A DNA stretch of 64,000 nucleotides from JBARDN01 sp963755705 (GTDB taxonomy: Bacteria; Desulfobacterota; Binatia; Binatales; Binataceae): contig CAVWKW010000003.1 of the NCBI GenBank assembly GCA_963755705.1, positions 310,001-374,000 of the forward strand, given 5' to 3'. The position numbers were made by a program, and so were the translations under genes. This document shows positions 1 to 7,911 of the stretch, piece after piece (within the stretch, counting starts at the first letter, position 1; each line of letters starts with the position of its first letter). The notes below the pieces were generated by a model. That model was not told where the DNA came from, did not search any database, and saw only the letters and a list, made by a program, of their open reading frames with translations.

Positions 1-412
1 CGCTCACCGCGCTCATCGCCGGGCGGTAGCGCGGCCGCCGCGCCAGGTAGCGGCCCTCGTGATGCAGCACGTTGAACGCGTCGCGATAGCGATCGATCAC
101 GTCGAGAATCGTGCACATCATTGCGATCAGCTCGCGCCGCGGGTCGTCGCCGCCGCGCTCGCGGATTATCGGCAGTGCATCGATCAGCTCCGCGACCATC
201 GACTCGCCGATCAGCAGCAGGATTTCGTCCTTGCCCTGCAGATAGACATAGATCGAGCCCGCCGCGATCCCGGCTTCGAGCGCGAACTCTTTCACTGAGG
301 CTTCATGGAAGGACTTGCGTTCGAGGACTCGGCAAGCGGCCAGAAAAATCTGCCGCCGCCGCTGTTTAACCAGCGCGTCATCATGAGGTACAGATCGAAG
401 AGCTTCAGCCAT
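1..412 (-). CDS. TetR/AcrR-family transcriptional regulator, N-terminal part (runs off the window)
   Basis: Read on the minus strand from an ATG at 412, the frame stays open to the window edge (about 137 codons). It begins MAEALRSVPHD and continues with a typical TetR helix-turn-helix: a conversion of the type 'RRRQIFLAA', then 'ASVKEFALEAGIAAGSIYVYL' split by the usual turn, with the YxYF-like recognition helix end 'SIYVYLQGKDEILL'. The ligand-binding domain starts after about residue 60 and is incomplete. A perfect 14-bp palindrome lies about 70 bp upstream, so autoregulation is likely. The ligand cannot be inferred. The family call is solid; the C-terminus lies outside the window. Confidence 0.85.
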   Translation of the reverse strand, partial: MAEALRSVPHDDALVKQRRRQIFLAACRVLERKSFHEASVKEFALEAGIAAGSIYVYLQGKDEILLLIGESMVAELIDALPIIRERGGDDPRRELIAMMCTILDVIDRYRDAFNVLHHEGRYLARRPRYRPAMSAVS

Positions 413-479
413 CGGCAGTGAGCCGCGCTACTGGGAAACGGACTGCGGCAACGCGCCACTCAACGGTCAAACTCTATTG

Positions 480-493
480 AATGAACGTTCATT
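480..493. promoter_or_regulatory. Palindromic operator candidate for the TetR regulator
   Basis: AATGAACGTTCATT is a perfect 14-bp palindrome between the divergent TetR gene (start 412, minus) and the protease-like gene (start 562, plus). Palindromes with a TGAACGTTCA core are common targets of TetR/AcrR repressors. The position suits autoregulation and possibly control of the divergent gene. Binding itself is inferred. Confidence 0.6.
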
Positions 494-561
494 TGTCAAG
501 GTCCGTCCGTCGTATGCTAGATTGTCGCGCTTAGACAGAGGTTGGGGGGAAGAGGTCCAAA

Positions 562-1548
562 TTGCGTCTGCCGCAAGAATATCTGGATTGCGTTGTCTTC
601 ATCTGCTCGCCCAGTCAGAGGAAGCGGCCCGGCGGAACGGCATTTTTCGTTTCGGTGCCCTATGAAATTGAGGGGGATAAAGAGTGGATCTATCTCGTTA
701 CAGCTCGCCACTGCATAGAAGAAATTCCTGGGCAGAACGTAGTCGTCCGTGCAACGGCGGCTCAAGGTGGAGAACTCAAATATCTCAAGACAAAAAAGGA
801 CGATTGGTTTCGTCACGATGACGCCGACGTCGCCGTACTACTGATTGCCGATAGCGAAGCCTATAAATTCCGTTCCTTGCCGCTCCGAATGTTTATCGAT
901 AAGGACCACAACTACATTCCCCATAAGCTTGGATCTAACTACGAGAGATCATTCAAGAATAAATACGGCAAACTCGCTGTTCCCGTCGAACTTGGCGACG
1001 AAATCTTTTTTCCGGGTCTGTTTATTCAGTCCGCAGGCAAAGACCGCAATTTACCAATTTACCGATTTGGAAACATTTCACGAATGCCGGGAGATGAACT
1101 GGTTCATATCAATACGAACTTGGGAGATCTGGGAATCAGAGCATACCTGACGGAAGCTCACTCATGGGGCGGCCACAGTGGCTCGCCCGTCATCTGGATT
1201 CATACGTTTAATACTAGGGAAAATCTAAGCGCGAACGAGCAAGACACCGTATCAAATCCTCGACTCCATCTCACTGGTTTGCTCGGGCTGGTATCCGCGC
1301 ACTTCGACATCGTAACCCCCACTATGGGCAGCGAGCGCAAGCTAGAGACTAAACTCAATTCAGGAATCGCAGTTACTACTCCCAGTGAAAATATTAGGGA
1401 GCTGCTGATGCGAGAAGATGTTAGAGAGTACCGCGATCAAGTCCGTGGTCGATTGCATCACGACGCCGAGCAACATCCTGCCGCAACATCCCATGGTCCG
1501 CTTACGAAGAAGCCGAAGAATCGGATCCCTTCACTCCGCGCGCGATGA
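562..1548 (+). CDS. Trypsin-like (S1/S7 fold) serine protease domain protein, cytoplasmic
   Basis: This 328-residue protein has the three signatures of a chymotrypsin-fold protease in the right order. His50 lies in VTARHC, Asp89 in DADVAVL, and Ser206 in GGHSGSPV, the GxSGSP nucleophile motif. There is no signal peptide, so it probably acts inside the cell. The chosen start is a TTG preceded by a purine-rich ribosome site (GGGGGAAGAGG, 544-554). The basic C-terminus overlaps the convergent downstream gene by 18 bp. The gene looks AT-richer than its neighbours and has no functional partner nearby, which suggests acquisition by transfer. The substrate is unknown. Similar orphan trypsin domains occur in some defence and signalling proteins, but nothing here proves such a role. 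Confidence 0.65.
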   Translation: MRLPQEYLDCVVFICSPSQRKRPGGTAFFVSVPYEIEGDKEWIYLVTARHCIEEIPGQNVVVRATAAQGGELKYLKTKKDDWFRHDDADVAVLLIADSEAYKFRSLPLRMFIDKDHNYIPHKLGSNYERSFKNKYGKLAVPVELGDEIFFPGLFIQSAGKDRNLPIYRFGNISRMPGDELVHINTNLGDLGIRAYLTEAHSWGGHSGSPVIWIHTFNTRENLSANEQDTVSNPRLHLTGLLGLVSAHFDIVTPTMGSERKLETKLNSGIAVTTPSENIRELLMREDVREYRDQVRGRLHHDAEQHPAATSHGPLTKKPKNRIPSLRAR

Positions 1549-3045
1549 TCCTGCCCGCGGCGTCAGCACCGTCGCGAGGATTACCACCGACGCGATAATG
1601 CAGAGCCATCCGAACCAGTCGCCGAGGCGGGAGTAGAGCGTTGTTCCCGGACCTAGCGGAATGTCGGCGACGACCATTGCGGGATCGGCGGCGAAGGTCG
1701 AGCTCGAGGCGAGGGTGCGGCCGTAGGCGTCGTGCGCGGTGACGAACCCGGTCTTCGCCGAGCGCGCCATCGCGAAGCCGTTCTCGACTCCGCGCACCGT
1801 CGCCATCCGCTCATGCATCACGGCGTTCGGACCCTCCCAATCCCACGCTGGAACAAACATCAGGGTGGCGTCCTTGGCCCCGTAGCCGCGGATGAACCAC
1901 GGGTAATCGAGATCCTTGCAGATCGCGACGGCGGTCTTGCCCCACGGCGCGTCAAGGACCTCGATACGTTTGCCCGATTGATATCCGGCTTCGAAGCCGG
2001 TCACAAAATAATGTTTGTGATACTCGCCGACGAATGCGCCGTCGGGTGAAAATATCCATGCCGCATTGATCTTGACCGCATCGGCCTTTGGCTTGCGTCC
2101 GATTTCGTTGACCCCTGCGATTAGCCATACGTGCGACGAACTCGCAGCGCCCGAAAGTATAGTTTGCAGCGCGGCGCGATCCTCGGTGGTCACGCCCACG
2201 ATCTTCTCCGGAAGCACCACCACCTGCGCGCCCTGCGCCGCAGCTTTAGGTATTTGGGCCGCATAGAAGGTGAGGAGGTCCGCGGCCTTGGCCTCGTCGG
2301 TGGTCCGCGAATATGGAATCTCATGATCGCTCGCGATCATCGCGACGCGCACCGTCCGTGTATGCGGCGCGGTCGCAAGCCGCGCAAATCCGAAAATCAG
2401 CACCGCGCCAAAAATCCCGAGCGCGACCGCCGTCGGCGCGCGCCATGGCCTGCCGCTTTCCAGTCGGTACCACGCAAACGCAATTCCCGATGCGGGCAGC
2501 GTCATCGCGAATACGATTCCCCATATTCCCGTGATCGACGCGAGTTGCAGAATCGCGAGGAAGTCGTCCATGCGGTAGGAAGGGTCAGCCCAGGTTCCGT
2601 CGTAGGTGGTTCGCGAAAAGACGAAGCTCAACGCGGCGTATAGGATCGGGAAAACCAGCGCAGCCCCCGCGTTGCTCCATCGCCGAGCCGCCGCCCGCGA
2701 GATCAAAACCAGTCCGCTGACGACCAGCGACAACGCGGCGTATGCGGTTACGAAAAAGACGGTCGAAAGAAAAAATGATTCCGCGCTCCACAGCCCAAAG
2801 CATCCGACGAAGATCGGAACAAACGCGCAAAGCACGGCGCGCGCTCGCGACGGCGCCGCGAACGCCGCCGCCAGCATCGGCATCGGCGCGAACAGCGCGA
2901 TCGGCCACAGATCGATAAATCGGATCGCGATGAAGTAGCAGATCGCCGAAACCACAACGCACAATCCCGCGCCAATCGGTGTGATCAAAAACGGCGTGAC
3001 CCGATTAGCCAACGTTCCGGCGCTCGTTCCAGTCTCAGTGGTCAT
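1531..3045 (-). CDS. Carbon-nitrogen hydrolase with N-terminal membrane domain, apolipoprotein N-acyltransferase-like
   Basis: The protein has about 504 residues. Residues 15-225 carry six to seven hydrophobic segments, and residues 230-480 form a nitrilase-type domain. The Glu-Lys-Cys triad is visible: Glu280 in VVLPEKI, Lys344 in YHKHYF and Cys376 in AICKDLD. A final hydrophobic segment lies at about 485-500. This is the architecture of Lnt, which N-acylates lipoproteins at the inner membrane. Sequence around the active site is divergent, so the acceptor may differ from the housekeeping Lnt. The ATG at 3045 was chosen over an upstream one because AGGAGT precedes it by 9 nt. The gene is monocistronic and convergent with the protease-like gene. 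Confidence 0.75.
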   Translation of the reverse strand: MTTETGTSAGTLANRVTPFLITPIGAGLCVVVSAICYFIAIRFIDLWPIALFAPMPMLAAAFAAPSRARAVLCAFVPIFVGCFGLWSAESFFLSTVFFVTAYAALSLVVSGLVLISRAAARRWSNAGAALVFPILYAALSFVFSRTTYDGTWADPSYRMDDFLAILQLASITGIWGIVFAMTLPASGIAFAWYRLESGRPWRAPTAVALGIFGAVLIFGFARLATAPHTRTVRVAMIASDHEIPYSRTTDEAKAADLLTFYAAQIPKAAAQGAQVVVLPEKIVGVTTEDRAALQTILSGAASSSHVWLIAGVNEIGRKPKADAVKINAAWIFSPDGAFVGEYHKHYFVTGFEAGYQSGKRIEVLDAPWGKTAVAICKDLDYPWFIRGYGAKDATLMFVPAWDWEGPNAVMHERMATVRGVENGFAMARSAKTGFVTAHDAYGRTLASSSTFAADPAMVVADIPLGPGTTLYSRLGDWFGWLCIIASVVILATVLTPRAGSSRAE

Positions 3046-3168
3046 CGAGGTGGCACTCCTTGTAGTCCCCAGCGACGGCATCTTCCTTTAGCGCGGGGCC
3101 CGCGTCCATAATGAAAAGTTGGCGAGCGGGGCCAATTCCGAATCGTATTCTGCTGCAGGAGAGAGAAG

Positions 3169-3417
3169 ATGCCGCACTCAGCCGTCACTGTGAATGCCCT
3201 GTGGGATGACGAGGCCAAGGTTTACGTCGCGAGCAGCGACGATGTGCCCGGGCTTGTCACGGAAGCCCCGGATCTGGAGACCCTGATGCGCAAGCTGCGC
3301 ATTATGGTTCCCGAGCTTCTGGAAGCCAATAATCTCCTCCCGAAGCGAAACGCGGAAGAAATCCCGCTCGAGCTTATCGCGCACTATTCGGAACGCCTTC
3401 GCCTGCAACCAGCGTGA
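3169..3417 (+). CDS. hicB: DUF1902/HicB-like antitoxin
   Basis: This small acidic protein (82 residues) has a HicB-type partial RNase H fold: a strand with WDDEAKVYVAS, then a short helix region VPGLVTEAPDLETLMRKL. Such proteins neutralise HicA toxins and often repress their own promoter. The start has a purine-rich ribosome site (GGAGAGAGAAG) just upstream. A HicA-like gene follows after about 80 bp, giving the antitoxin-first gene order. The DNA-binding tail seen in some HicB proteins is absent or very short, so regulation may rely on other residues. Confidence 0.75.
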   Translation: MPHSAVTVNALWDDEAKVYVASSDDVPGLVTEAPDLETLMRKLRIMVPELLEANNLLPKRNAEEIPLELIAHYSERLRLQPA

Positions 3418-3499
3418 TCAATCCGGATGTCGAAGAGCTTTATTTGCCCTCAAACAAAGTGAGTTGCGTGTCCCGTTAAAACATTTCAGCATTCCCTCG

Positions 3500-3703
3500 A
3501 TGTCGAAGAGTTTTACTCCCGAGTTAAAACGGATCCTGACCAACTCCGATCCCAAATGCTATTTTGTGCGGCAGGGTCGGGGTGACCACGAGATTTGGCA
3601 TAGTCCGATCTCCGATCGCACCTTCGCGGTCGACAATAAAATCCTCTCGCGACATACCGCTAATGCCGTGCTGAAACAGGCTGGACTTCCAAAGGCGTTC
3701 TGA
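3500..3703 (+). CDS. hicA: HicA-family toxin (mRNA interferase)
   Basis: This protein of about 67 residues has the HicA double-stranded-RNA-binding fold: an N-terminal helix (FTPELKRILTN), the strand CYFVRQGRGDHEIWHSP containing the conserved Gly and His, and the C-terminal KQAGL helix. HicA toxins cleave or block mRNA and are neutralised by the neighbouring HicB. The ATG at 3500 has no clear ribosome site. A TTG 36 bp upstream is in frame but adds no conserved sequence. A partial duplicate of the start codon region lies at 3427 (see findings). Confidence 0.75.
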   Translation: MSKSFTPELKRILTNSDPKCYFVRQGRGDHEIWHSPISDRTFAVDNKILSRHTANAVLKQAGLPKAF

Positions 3704-3783
3704 AAGATTCAGGAAGATCATTTCGATCTGTCCGTGTCGTCAAAAAAGGCTGCTCGCCTTCCCCGGAGGATCAATCGGCACGC

Positions 3784-5082
3784 ATGAGTACCGCTGACGC
3801 ATCCTCGACGCGATGGTCGCTGCTGTGGCGTAATCCGGACTTCTTGAAGCTCTGGAGCGGCTCGACCATCTCCCAGTTTGGCTCGCTGGTTACCGCCGTC
3901 GCGCTGCCCTTCGCTGCGATCCTCGCGCTGGGTGCCAGCCCCTTCCAGATGGCGCTGCTGCGCACGAGCGAGATCATTCCCGCATTGATCATGGCGCTTA
4001 TCGCCGGAGTCTGGGTCGATCGACTCAAACGCCGCCCGATCTTGATCGTAACTGACCTTGGCCGCGCGATTCTGCTCGCGACCATTCCCGCCGCCGCGTT
4101 CGCGCATCTGCTCACGATGGCGCAGCTCTACGCGGTCACGCTGCTGGCCGCGATTTTGGGAATTTTTTTCGACGTTGCGTATCGCTCCTACTTGCCCTCG
4201 ATCGTCGCCAAAGAGGAGCTCGCGGAGGCGAATAGCAAACTCGGCGCGAGCGCCTCGGTCGCGGAGGTCGGCGCGTTCAGCTTGGCGGGATGGATGGTGC
4301 AGGTGCTGAGCGCGCCCATCGCGATCCTGATCGACGCGATATCGTTTCTGTTCTCGGCCGCGTTCGTATGGACGATCAGCGCCGCCGAGCCGTCTCCGCA
4401 TAGCGAAGCCGCGCGCGAGAGCCTTGGACGCGAACTGACGGAAGGGGCGCGCTTCGTGCTGAACGATCCGATTCTTCGCGCTCTGGTTCCCGCGATCGCG
4501 ATTGGCACTTTCGGCAACAGCATGTTCGGCACTGAGTACTCGCTCTACGCGCTGCGCGCGCTCGGCTTCAAACCCGCGCTGCTCGGCGTGATCTTCGCGA
4601 TCGGAGGGATCGGCTCGCTGGCCGGCGCGCTGATGGTCGGGCGGATCTCGAACCGCTTTGGCGCAGGTCGCACGATGATCGCCGGCCTGGCGCTGTGGGG
4701 GCTGGGCGAGCTCTGCGTTCCGATCGCCCGCCGCGCTAATACCGTCGGAGCCGCGCTGATGATCGCGCAGCAGCTAAGCGACGGCGCCGCGATGCTCTAT
4801 TACATTAACTTGACCACGCTGCGGCAGACGATTCCGCCGGGCTCGATGCTCGGGCGCGTGAACGCGACGATGCGATTTCTGGTGCTCGCCTGCCAACTGG
4901 CCGGCACGCTCGCCAGCGGGATTCTCGCCGAGATCATCGGACTGCGTGCGACACTCGCGCTCGGCGCGAGCGCGAATCTGGTCGCCGCCGGATGGCTCGC
5001 AATCTCTCCGATCGGCAACCTCGCCGACGTGAACGTATCCTCGGCAGATACTTCCAGCCCTTCATCGCAGCATCTCTATTGA
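3784..5082 (+). CDS. MFS transporter, EntS/MFS_3-like exporter
   Basis: The 432-residue protein has about 12 membrane segments. The N-terminal FLKLWSGSTISQFGS and the loop GVWVDRLKRRPILI, which replaces motif A, are typical of the MFS_3 group that includes the enterobactin exporter EntS and macrolide efflux proteins. It probably exports a small hydrophobic compound across the inner membrane. A GGAGGATC ribosome site lies about 15 bp before the ATG. It stands alone on this strand after hicBA, and no biosynthetic partner is visible. The substrate cannot be predicted. Confidence 0.85.
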   Translation: MSTADASSTRWSLLWRNPDFLKLWSGSTISQFGSLVTAVALPFAAILALGASPFQMALLRTSEIIPALIMALIAGVWVDRLKRRPILIVTDLGRAILLATIPAAAFAHLLTMAQLYAVTLLAAILGIFFDVAYRSYLPSIVAKEELAEANSKLGASASVAEVGAFSLAGWMVQVLSAPIAILIDAISFLFSAAFVWTISAAEPSPHSEAARESLGRELTEGARFVLNDPILRALVPAIAIGTFGNSMFGTEYSLYALRALGFKPALLGVIFAIGGIGSLAGALMVGRISNRFGAGRTMIAGLALWGLGELCVPIARRANTVGAALMIAQQLSDGAAMLYYINLTTLRQTIPPGSMLGRVNATMRFLVLACQLAGTLASGILAEIIGLRATLALGASANLVAAGWLAISPIGNLADVNVSSADTSSPSSQHLY

Positions 5083-5104
5083 CTCGTTCGATCGCGGGTG
5101 CGTT

Positions 5105-5185
5105 TTTTGGACCCTCGATCCAAATTACAAGGCTGAACAGTTCAGCCTTATGTTCGATTCCATGATCTGCGAAAATACCCTTGCG
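5105..5185 (-). repeat. Dispersed intergenic repeat, copy 1 (second copy near 51.4 kb)
   Basis: The gene-free stretch 5083-5468 holds this element and an AT-rich tail. On the minus strand it contains the hairpin AAGGCTGAACTGTTCAGCCTT (nine-base arms, 5129-5149), preceded by GGAATCGAACAT. A close copy, in the plus orientation, lies at about 51345-51425, and similarity extends some 30 bases around the hairpin. A short inverted repeat TTTCGC/GCGAAA (5372-5388) lies upstream of the next gene and may be a promoter-region operator. No gene is supported in this gap. Confidence 0.6.
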
Positions 5186-5468
5186 ATGCGTTGCGCAGGC
5201 AAAATCTATCGGTCCAATTGTCCGCTCCAAGAGGCGTCGATCGACCGCACGTAGCCATCAGGTTACGTTCAAATTGAAGGACGAAAGGAAGGCGAAATAG
5301 ACCCAAAATTTACCAAACGAACCCACCCTAAAACCTCAATAACATCAATATTTTACTCATGAATCTTGAAATTTCGCAAATGGCGAAAATGCGACATTAA
5401 CCAACCCAATGGAAAACGGTTACGTCGATTCTGCGGCTCGGCTAAGATCCTTTTTCGAGGCTCTGCCG

Positions 5469-5915
5469 ATGCCTGAAAATCCGATCAAGTTTGTCAAGGA
5501 AAGCTCAATTGAACGATTCTTCAACCAAAGCTTTGGATTTCTGATCAGCCTCGGAATCGGTCTCGCGCACCATTACCTGCTCATCACCAGAGGCCGCAAA
5601 ACCGGACGCGAGTATTCCACCCCCGTCAACGTGCTCGAGCTGAACGGCCGGCGCTACCTGGTCGCCAGCCGCGGCGAAACCGGATGGGTCCGCAACGCGC
5701 GCGCGGCAGGCTCGGTGGTTTTGAAAAAGGGCGCCAAGCAATGGACGGTGAAAGTGCGCGAGCTGCCGGAGGCTGACCGCCCGCCCGTGATCAAGGAGTT
5801 CCTCGATCGATTCGCCTCCTCGGTCCAACGCTTCTATACGATTCGCGCCGGCGCTCCGGTCGAGGACTTTCGCGCCGTCGCCGCAAGCAACCCGGTCTTC
5901 GAGCTAAGCGCGTAG
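5469..5915 (+). CDS. F420-type nitroreductase/quinone reductase (Ddn family)
   Basis: The protein has about 148 residues, the usual size of the deazaflavin-dependent nitroreductase family (split beta-barrel). Family signatures are visible: HYLLITRGRKTGREYSTPV, followed by YLVASRGETGWVRNARA, which forms the cofactor-phosphate site in Ddn. These enzymes use reduced F420 to reduce quinones, nitro compounds or enones, and so imply an F420-producing organism. The start at 5469 has GAGG eight bases upstream. An in-frame ATG 60 bp earlier has none. An MFS transporter follows 16 bp downstream, probably cotranscribed. Confidence 0.85.
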   Translation: MPENPIKFVKESSIERFFNQSFGFLISLGIGLAHHYLLITRGRKTGREYSTPVNVLELNGRRYLVASRGETGWVRNARAAGSVVLKKGAKQWTVKVRELPEADRPPVIKEFLDRFASSVQRFYTIRAGAPVEDFRAVAASNPVFELSA

Positions 5916-5931
5916 TGCCACGCGCGCGGCG

Positions 5932-7260
5932 ATGAGTATTCCACCCGAGGCTCTTCCGCCGTTGTCGCCCGAGCGGCTGTCCGAGCCGCTTTCGGAAATC
6001 TTCGATACCGCCGAGAATCGCGACCGCGTCCGCTCGACCGTTTGGATCCTGATCGCGATGCTCACCTACCAGGGTTACACGGCGGCGATAGTTTCGATCG
6101 CGTCGCCATGGATCGCAAAGAGTTTCACGCTGAGCGAGTCGGCGCTGGCGCGAGTCTTCGCGTGGCTGGCGCTGGCGGCTCTGGGCTCGATGGTGCTGTC
6201 GCGGATGATCGATCGAACTGGACGCCGCCGCGTGCTGATCTGGTCCTCGATCGCGATACCGCTTGCCGCGCTTGGCGCAGCCGCCTCGACCCGGCTCGTG
6301 ATGTTCGTCGGATGCGCGATCGTGATGAACGCCTTTCTCGGCGCGGCCGCCGCCTCCGCGATTGTGATCCTGGCCGAGGTCCTGCCGATCGCCCGGCGCG
6401 CCAGCGGCCAGAGCTGGGCGGGAATCGCGGGTGCCGCGGGCAGCGGATTCTGCGTTTTCCTGATGCCGGTCGTCACTTCGACCGGGATCTCGTGGCGATG
6501 GCTCCTGGTGCTGGCGGGCGCAGGACTCGCGATTGCGCCGATGGTCTCGCGGATCAAGGAAAGCGAGCGCTGGGCGACTGTCGCGAGCGAGGGCGCCACC
6601 GACCGCTCGCGCTTTTATGACGTCTTCACGCCACTCTATCGCAAGCGCTCGGTCACCCTGATCGTCTGCACGCTGCTGGCCGCGATCGCGGGTGAGGGCG
6701 TCAACCAATGGGCCTACTTTCACGCCGTCACCACGGTCGGCCTGTCGCCCACGATCGCGAGCACGCTCACGATCATCAGCGGGGGCTTCGGGATGCTCGG
6801 GTTTCCGATCGGCGCGTGGGCCGCCGAGCGCTTCGGCCGCGTGCCGACGATAGTGGTCTCGGGCGTCGCGGTCTCGACTTTGGCGCTGGGCTACTTCTGG
6901 GGACCGCCGCCGCACTTCGCGCATCCGGCATTGTGGCTCGGTCTCGCGTTCCTGGTCCTCAACACCTGCGCGAATGCGCTATTGGTCGCTTCCAACGCTG
7001 CCTTCACCGAACTCTTCCCGACCGCATTGCGCGCAACAATTATTGGATGGTTCGCGCTGGTCGGTGCGGGCGGCGCGCTCGCGGCCGAGGCTACGATCTC
7101 GATCCTGGCGCAGCACTTCGGCGGAATTGCCGGCGTCACCGGGTGGCTGAGCCTGCTCGGAATTCCCGCCGCAATCGCGATTGGCCTTTTGATCGACGAG
7201 ACCCGCGGCATGCCGCTGGAAGCCGCCGCGAAGGAAGAAGCCTTCCGCGCTGACACCTGA
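5932..7260 (+). CDS. MFS transporter, sugar/metabolite porter-like
   Basis: The protein has 442 residues and 12 predicted membrane segments. The cytoplasmic loop 2-3 carries the MFS motif-A-like sequence SRMIDRTGRRRVL. The second half has a related loop GAWAAERFGRVPTI, so both pseudo-symmetric halves are complete. The C-terminus LLIDETRGMPLE resembles the PETKG-like end of sugar and aromatic-acid porters. It starts 16 bp after the F420-type reductase gene and is probably in one operon with it. No strong ribosome site is seen. The substrate is unknown. Confidence 0.85.
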   Translation: MSIPPEALPPLSPERLSEPLSEIFDTAENRDRVRSTVWILIAMLTYQGYTAAIVSIASPWIAKSFTLSESALARVFAWLALAALGSMVLSRMIDRTGRRRVLIWSSIAIPLAALGAAASTRLVMFVGCAIVMNAFLGAAAASAIVILAEVLPIARRASGQSWAGIAGAAGSGFCVFLMPVVTSTGISWRWLLVLAGAGLAIAPMVSRIKESERWATVASEGATDRSRFYDVFTPLYRKRSVTLIVCTLLAAIAGEGVNQWAYFHAVTTVGLSPTIASTLTIISGGFGMLGFPIGAWAAERFGRVPTIVVSGVAVSTLALGYFWGPPPHFAHPALWLGLAFLVLNTCANALLVASNAAFTELFPTALRATIIGWFALVGAGGALAAEATISILAQHFGGIAGVTGWLSLLGIPAAIAIGLLIDETRGMPLEAAAKEEAFRADT

Positions 7261-7311
7261 GCTTCCGCGTTTCGCAAGCGTGGCGGCGCTGGCGTCAGGC
7301 ATGGCCGCCCC

Positions 7312-7412
7312 GGGATTTCTCGCGCACCGCTCGGGGTGACGACCGAGGGTTATGCGGAGACCAATGAAAGTTGTGCACCGCGCTCGTCATTTCGACCGAA
7401 GGGAGAAATCCC
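7312..7412. repeat. Inverted pair of short intergenic repeats (GAGAAATC/TGAC type)
   Basis: The unit GGGATTTCTCGCGCACCGC followed by TCGGGGTGAC (7312-7340) reappears in inverted orientation as GTCATTTCGACCGAAGGG followed by AGAAATCCC (7386-7412). The same arrangement occurs near 51.1-51.3 kb. Such GTCATTTCGA...GAGAAATC units are known as common intergenic repeats in several bacterial phyla. They lie between convergent genes here and could fold into a long hairpin. Function unknown. Confidence 0.6.
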
Positions 7413-7440
7413 GATCGAATCGACTACCGGGCGCGCGGTG

Positions 7441-7911
7441 CTACACAACTTCGAGCGCGGTCTCCGCAAATTCTTTTTTCTGGTCGTCCCATACGAACGC
7501 TGCCGCGCGGACGAACTTGCCCGATCGGATCGACATCACGATGTGCGCGGTGTCCGGATAGTCCGGTTCCGACGGGTCGAACGAGCACGCCGCCGCGCGG
7601 TCGGTCGGCGAAAAATAGGCGTCGTGATCGGGATGCGAATGATACACGATTTTGAGCGCGAGCTTTCGCCGATCGACCTCGTTCATCACCGAGAGATGCT
7701 CCTTCGGCTCCATCAGGAACGCGGTCCGCGCGTCGCGCACGAACGCCGTGGGATCCTCGGCATGCTTGCGATTCTGAATATTGGTGATCGGCCGGACTTC
7801 CTCGGTCGCCGCGTCCCCGATAATGAAGCCGCAGCATTCGTAAGGAAACTCGCGCTCGCCCTGCGCGATGATCGCGTCCATACTGGCGTGCGTGATGGTT
7901 GCCCGCTTCAT
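7441..7911 (-). CDS. JAMM/MPN-domain metallopeptidase (Mov34/PAD-1 family)
   Basis: The 156-residue protein carries a complete JAMM zinc site: Glu25 in FPYECCGF, then His91, His93, Ser101 and Asp104 in the HxH-x7-SxxD motif (HSHPDHDAYFSPTD). Single-domain bacterial JAMM proteins of this size cleave ubiquitin-like sulfur carriers or CysO-cysteine (Mec type), or act on other isopeptide or thiocarboxylate bonds. The ATG overlaps the stop of the upstream PanE-like gene (ATGA), with GGAGGAAA as ribosome site, so the two are translationally coupled. No ThiS/MoaD partner is seen nearby, so the substrate is open. Confidence 0.85.
   Translation of the reverse strand: MKRATITHASMDAIIAQGEREFPYECCGFIIGDAATEEVRPITNIQNRKHAEDPTAFVRDARTAFLMEPKEHLSVMNEVDRRKLALKIVYHSHPDHDAYFSPTDRAAACSFDPSEPDYPDTAHIVMSIRSGKFVRAAAFVWDDQKKEFAETALEVV

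Noticed and set aside
5791..6924. Long minus-strand open frame under the second MFS gene
   Set aside because: Arg/Asp-rich shadow of a GC-rich membrane protein gene, with no family features or ribosome site.
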